The notes below the pieces were generated by a model that saw only the letters and a list, made by a program, of their open reading frames with translations, did not search any database and was not told the origin of the DNA. Both the position numbers and the translations under genes were made by a program. This document shows positions 60,776 through 64,000 of a DNA stretch of 64,000 nucleotides, piece by piece. Origin of the DNA: Cyclobacteriaceae bacterium (GTDB lineage: Bacteria; Bacteroidota; Bacteroidia; Cytophagales; Cyclobacteriaceae); NCBI GenBank assembly GCA_028278225.1, contig JANQEU010000104.1:186001-250000 (forward strand), written 5' to 3'. The first letter of the stretch is position 1. Every line of letters starts with the position of its first letter.

Positions 60776-61438
60776 ATGAGTTCTCTGGATCAATGGCAAA
60801 AGGGATTATTACCATATATGAAGTATATGCTCTTTGGTTTTGCCCTGTTCTTCTTTGCATCTTCCATCATCCAATTGTTCTATTTACACAATAAAATGGA
60901 TTTTAAGTCCGAAATCAAATTAAGTCATGAAAGGTCGGGGAGCCTGCCAAAAGATAAGGAGACCTTACAATGGAATACCATTTCAGAACTGGAGAAGCAT
61001 GCGTTGCTCAGAAGATACCATCAGGCCAATGTCAGCCTGATGTCCGGAATCTGGATCAAGTATCTCGGCTTTTTGACCGGAATGATCATTGCCCTGACCG
61101 GAGCAGTATTCATCCTGGGCAAAATCAATGTTGACAGATCGGAAATAAGTGGTGAAAACCCCATAACCGGCGCTTTTTCCCTGAAGTCGAGCTCCCCGGG
61201 ACTCTTCCTCGCCCTGATGGGCGTTATGCTCATGGGGTATACCGCTAACCTGAAAACCGAAATAGAAGTGAAAGACGGAGCAGCTTACATCCCATCTTAT
61301 TTTTTGGATGAAAGTCAGTCCGGCAACACTCAGACAGCTGAGGAACAATTGACAGAAGCACAACGCAACCCTGAGACCGATCCCCTTCCGGAGGATCCGG
61401 TAATAGAAGAAAATGAAGATTCCACCTCAACTCAATAA
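60776..61438 (+). CDS. Membrane protein of unknown function
   Basis: 220 aa with three hydrophobic segments (about 18-36, 85-108, 137-155) and an acidic, Thr/Glu-rich C-terminal tail (about 185-220). A charged stretch (MDFKSEIKLSHERSGSLPKDK) separates the first two. No motif recognised. It starts 176 bp after the two-component regulator and is followed 13 bp later by a metallopeptidase gene, so the two probably form a unit. Confidence 0.7.
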   Translation: MSSLDQWQKGLLPYMKYMLFGFALFFFASSIIQLFYLHNKMDFKSEIKLSHERSGSLPKDKETLQWNTISELEKHALLRRYHQANVSLMSGIWIKYLGFLTGMIIALTGAVFILGKINVDRSEISGENPITGAFSLKSSSPGLFLALMGVMLMGYTANLKTEIEVKDGAAYIPSYFLDESQSGNTQTAEEQLTEAQRNPETDPLPEDPVIEENEDSTSTQ

Positions 61439-61451
61439 ACATATAAATATT

Positions 61452-62879
61452 ATGCGTTCCTTTCTCGTTTACCTGATTATGTTGTTGGTCATCGTGCAAG
61501 GCAATGCCCAGCAAAAGGAGTTTTATATTTCAGTTGAAGACAGTATCTGGACAAAGAACAACTATGCCGGAGCGATCAAGGTCATTCGAAACCGTATTGA
61601 AGCTGAGAATTACACGGATGCAAACATCCCCGTTCAGTTGGTCTATTACAAAGGAGTTGGCTATTGCTGTTACAATTACATCGACGCAGGCATACGGAAT
61701 TTTGATTGGATCGTCGGAAATTTTCAGTTATCTACCAAAGCTTTGAATTTAATACATGATCAAAAAAGCAGTTGCAAAGATCCTACCGCTGCAAGAAAAT
61801 TTCACAGGTTATATGAAATATATGAAGTTGATAACCGCCGGGGCGGAGCCATTGCGGGAATCAGAATAGAACTTTTCCAACCGGGAGTTACAGTGGCCAC
61901 CAAGGGTGGAAATACAAACATTGACTGGGACAACTACATTGATGAAATCGAAGTGGGCAACACCTATTTGGGAGAACAGCCATTAAGCGTCGGTTTTGAT
62001 AAATTAAGGCAAAGGCTAAGTACCACAATGACAGAATCAGTCTTTGAAGATTCAATCCGGTCCAGGCTGGATATAGCTCCCGACGATTACTTGAAAAGGG
62101 TCGGGCCACAGTTCGCAATTTCTTTCTTCGAAAAATATCAACACGAGTATTTTCAGGGAAAACTTGATTATGCAATGAATGACCTGGAAAGGAGTATGGA
62201 TTTCATGACGGAAAAATATGGTTTGAACAGGCCTCCTGAAATAATCACAATTTACATTGCCACCAATTCGGATCAGTTTGTACAAACAGCTGAAAAATTG
62301 CATGGTATTAAAGTGAACAGGAACCTGTTGGGCTATTCAATGAATGCCGATCTGAGTATAATTGCCAAAGCAAGCCAGTTATACACCGGTACTATCAAGC
62401 ACGAACTGATGCACGTACTGATCAATCACAACTACCTGGCAATGGCGCCCTGGCTATCTGAAGGAATACCAGCTATTTACGAAGTTTCCGGATTTAAAGA
62501 TGACCAGCTGTTAGGCCTGTCCAACTGGCGGGGAAGAATTCTGGACGGTGCACTTGAACATGACATTGAACTCGATCTGGAAGCTTTGGTGGGATACAAC
62601 TGGATGGAATTCAATGCTTATAAACGCAATAAGTACAATAAAAATATGCTGGCAGTGAATCATGCTCTTGCCCGTTATTTCTGCATGTATCTTGATGAGC
62701 AGGGTAAACTTGTGGAGATCTTTAAGAAATACACTCTCAGGAATCCGGAAACCATGACAACTTCAGTTCCGGAAAATGCTGTGGATATCGTTGAAGAATC
62801 CCTGGAAATGCCAATAGCCCGGATCAACGACAATTTCCTGAAATGGTACAAGAAAAAGCATAAAGGAGAATATCGTTAA
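61452..62879 (+). CDS. MA-clan (gluzincin-like) metallopeptidase
   Basis: 475 aa from the ATG at 61452, giving a signal peptide (MRSFLVYLIMLLVIVQGNAQ). The zinc motif HELMH sits at 317-321 (His317, Glu318, His321), with the third-ligand segment APWLSEGIPAIYE about 14 residues later. The N-terminal half (about 25-230) is a beta/helix domain of unknown role. Secreted or periplasmic. The 39-bp in-frame upstream extension is rejected because it overlaps the preceding gene and spoils the signal. Confidence 0.85.
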   Translation: MRSFLVYLIMLLVIVQGNAQQKEFYISVEDSIWTKNNYAGAIKVIRNRIEAENYTDANIPVQLVYYKGVGYCCYNYIDAGIRNFDWIVGNFQLSTKALNLIHDQKSSCKDPTAARKFHRLYEIYEVDNRRGGAIAGIRIELFQPGVTVATKGGNTNIDWDNYIDEIEVGNTYLGEQPLSVGFDKLRQRLSTTMTESVFEDSIRSRLDIAPDDYLKRVGPQFAISFFEKYQHEYFQGKLDYAMNDLERSMDFMTEKYGLNRPPEIITIYIATNSDQFVQTAEKLHGIKVNRNLLGYSMNADLSIIAKASQLYTGTIKHELMHVLINHNYLAMAPWLSEGIPAIYEVSGFKDDQLLGLSNWRGRILDGALEHDIELDLEALVGYNWMEFNAYKRNKYNKNMLAVNHALARYFCMYLDEQGKLVEIFKKYTLRNPETMTTSVPENAVDIVEESLEMPIARINDNFLKWYKKKHKGEYR

Positions 62880-62951
62880 GCCGGGAATTGTGGATCGAGG
62901 AACTTTGGCCTTATCAATGCCTGCCATTATCCGGCGGTAGCAGCATCCGGC

Positions 62952-64000
62952 CTATTGTTTCACAAACATCTTTGAAATGACGCCAGTCCCCTGGCTTATG
63001 TTTATAAAATACACGCCGGCAGGCAGATTGGCAATAGATACCGACCATAGATCCTGCCCTGAAATTTGCGGATCAATCCGGATCACCTGACCTGACAAAT
63101 TTGATATCTCAATCTTAAGGGAAGGCTGAACGATTTTGCCGGCGATTTGAAGGAATATGTGATCCCCGGCCGGATTGGGAAATAATTTGATCTTTTCTTC
63201 CTGGCTGAACGGGGTGGATGTTCCCAGCACCGGATTGCAATCGAGCGCTGACCGATCTTTTTCATAATAATAGGCCATTCTGGCAAATTGCCCGGGCGAA
63301 AAATAAGTTCTGCAGCTTTTGCGGGAATATGACATGATGTTGGTTGGGTCCGGAGTGTACCGCTGGTTATTGAGATCGGTTTCATCGCCCGTATAAACAC
63401 AATCTTCAGATACGTTGTGACTTCCAAGCCTGGGGTCAGCAGGTGTATCACATATCAGGTCGCCGGTAAACAAACAATTCGTGCCATTTACGAGCTCATC
63501 ACCGCTCGCCGTAGAATGTGTATGATACAATCCCAGGTAATGACCGATCTCATGGGCTGTGGTACTCCCATTGAGGGCACAGGAGTTTTTCACCACTACG
63601 TATTCTTCTTCATACCAGGGAAAACTGGCATAACCGCATATGAAGGTTTCGTCGTTCAGGACCTTGTTAATAAAATAAACATTAATGGGCCCAGGGATAT
63701 TGTAGGTTACCAGGCTATCTGCGTACAGGCTGCGATCAAAATCAAAGAAAATATCCAGGTTCACGTATGAAGGCTCATCGCAATAGTAAAACTCAAAGTT
63801 ACTCCCCGAGTAGCCCCGGTTGACATCTGCCAGGATCTGCTCCAGATCATCCGGATCAAGTCCCCCACTTCCGTCGGTATGCCGTACGATCCGGGGCAAA
63901 ATGGGTATCTGTATGGTTTCCGTCTGCCTGCTATGAGAGAAATAGCTTTGCCTGAATGACTGGAAAACAGCATGATCGAAATCCGGATCCGGTGTATCTA
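62952..64000 (-). CDS. T9SS-secreted M43 zinc metalloprotease (N-terminus beyond window)
   Basis: The reading frame is open to the right edge, and the TTG at 63897-63899 is not a start: upstream codons continue with HAVFQSFRQSYFSHSRQTETIQIP. The M43 motif HEIGHYLGLYHTHS follows the Ala in TTAHEIGH, then CLFTGDLICDTPADP and DPTNIMSYSRKSCRTYFSPGQFARM (Met-turn). The C-terminal T9SS type A domain starts IKLFPNPAGDHIFLQIAG. The signal peptide and prodomain lie outside. It is a different protein from the M43 protease at 34555, being shorter and lacking beta-sandwich repeats. Confidence 0.9.
   Translation of the reverse strand, partial: DTPDPDFDHAVFQSFRQSYFSHSRQTETIQIPILPRIVRHTDGSGGLDPDDLEQILADVNRGYSGSNFEFYYCDEPSYVNLDIFFDFDRSLYADSLVTYNIPGPINVYFINKVLNDETFICGYASFPWYEEEYVVVKNSCALNGSTTAHEIGHYLGLYHTHSTASGDELVNGTNCLFTGDLICDTPADPRLGSHNVSEDCVYTGDETDLNNQRYTPDPTNIMSYSRKSCRTYFSPGQFARMAYYYEKDRSALDCNPVLGTSTPFSQEEKIKLFPNPAGDHIFLQIAGKIVQPSLKIEISNLSGQVIRIDPQISGQDLWSVSIANLPAGVYFINISQGTGVISKMFVKQ

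Noticed and set aside
1-64000. CRISPR arrays, tRNA and rRNA genes, transposases, prophage
   Set aside because: No periodic repeats with spacers, no tRNA-like cloverleaf with its GTTCGAATCC arm and no transposase or integrase motif was noticed in any gap or frame.

Overview
The window reads as chromosomal DNA of a Bacteroidota bacterium, most likely of the order Cytophagales. The main signs are several promoters of the Bacteroidota type (TAnnTTTG), type IX secretion system (T9SS) C-terminal sorting domains on three secreted proteins, families largely confined to this phylum (GLPGLI, GSCFA, DUF5683, GldM-like domains, TonB-receptor-like barrels with a carboxypeptidase-regulatory domain), and a DNA primase lacking most of its zinc ligands. 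I saw no rRNA, tRNA, CRISPR array, insertion sequence or prophage. The only decayed gene I found is a four-helix-bundle protein remnant near the left end.

Layout. 1-390: a MarR regulator cut by the left edge, then the decayed gene. 860-3792: an extracytoplasmic sigma factor followed by a membrane protein (likely its antagonist), a Spy/CpxP-like periplasmic protein, a small Arg-rich secreted protein and an outer-membrane barrel candidate. 3869-11923: a core run, pyrG-yidC, then parA-parB-DUF5683-dapB-lepB. 11880-12854 (minus): a small membrane protein and ung. 13134-23631 (plus): apaG, a methyltransferase, a coiled-coil membrane protein, rpsF-rpsR-rplI, GSCFA, a SPATA20/YyaL-like thioredoxin-fold lipoprotein, priA, a lipoprotein and a DUF6048-like protein. 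23676-24806 (minus): asnA. 25003-26406: a lone GldM-like protein with three predicted N-terminal membrane helices. 26431-33056 (minus): an exported alanine-racemase-like enzyme, DoxX, SurE, a secreted unknown, RibBA and DnaG. 33155-41394 (plus): an Mrp Fe-S carrier, a NifU-type scaffold, a secreted M43 metalloprotease, ddl, a PASTA protein and a T9SS substrate.

41403-45741 (minus) is a tight overlapping operon of TPR histidine kinase, single-domain response regulator, YihX-like phosphatase and site-2 protease. 45864-51774 holds a TerB-like protein, a GIN-domain lipoprotein and a divergent metabolic set: an FMN alpha-hydroxyacid oxidase facing an FAD dehydrogenase and a ThDP enzyme. 51894-54254 is a thioredoxin-OmpA fusion. 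54809-60599 is a compact signalling and surface module: an outer-membrane receptor and GLPGLI protein diverge from a histidine kinase/OmpR-type regulator pair, and the shared intergenic region carries three GTTAA repeats exactly 10 bp apart. 60776-62879 is a membrane protein and an MA-clan metallopeptidase. A second T9SS-sorted M43 protease runs off the right edge.

Best candidates for something new: the orphan three-helix GldM-like protein, the two-component/GLPGLI/receptor module with its repeat operator, and the thioredoxin-OmpA fusion. In at least four genes (parA, the coiled-coil protein, ddl, the second kinase) a TTG that could be taken as the start lies inside a promoter -7 box, so I used the downstream ATG. 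All functional calls come from reading motifs by eye; no database search was run.
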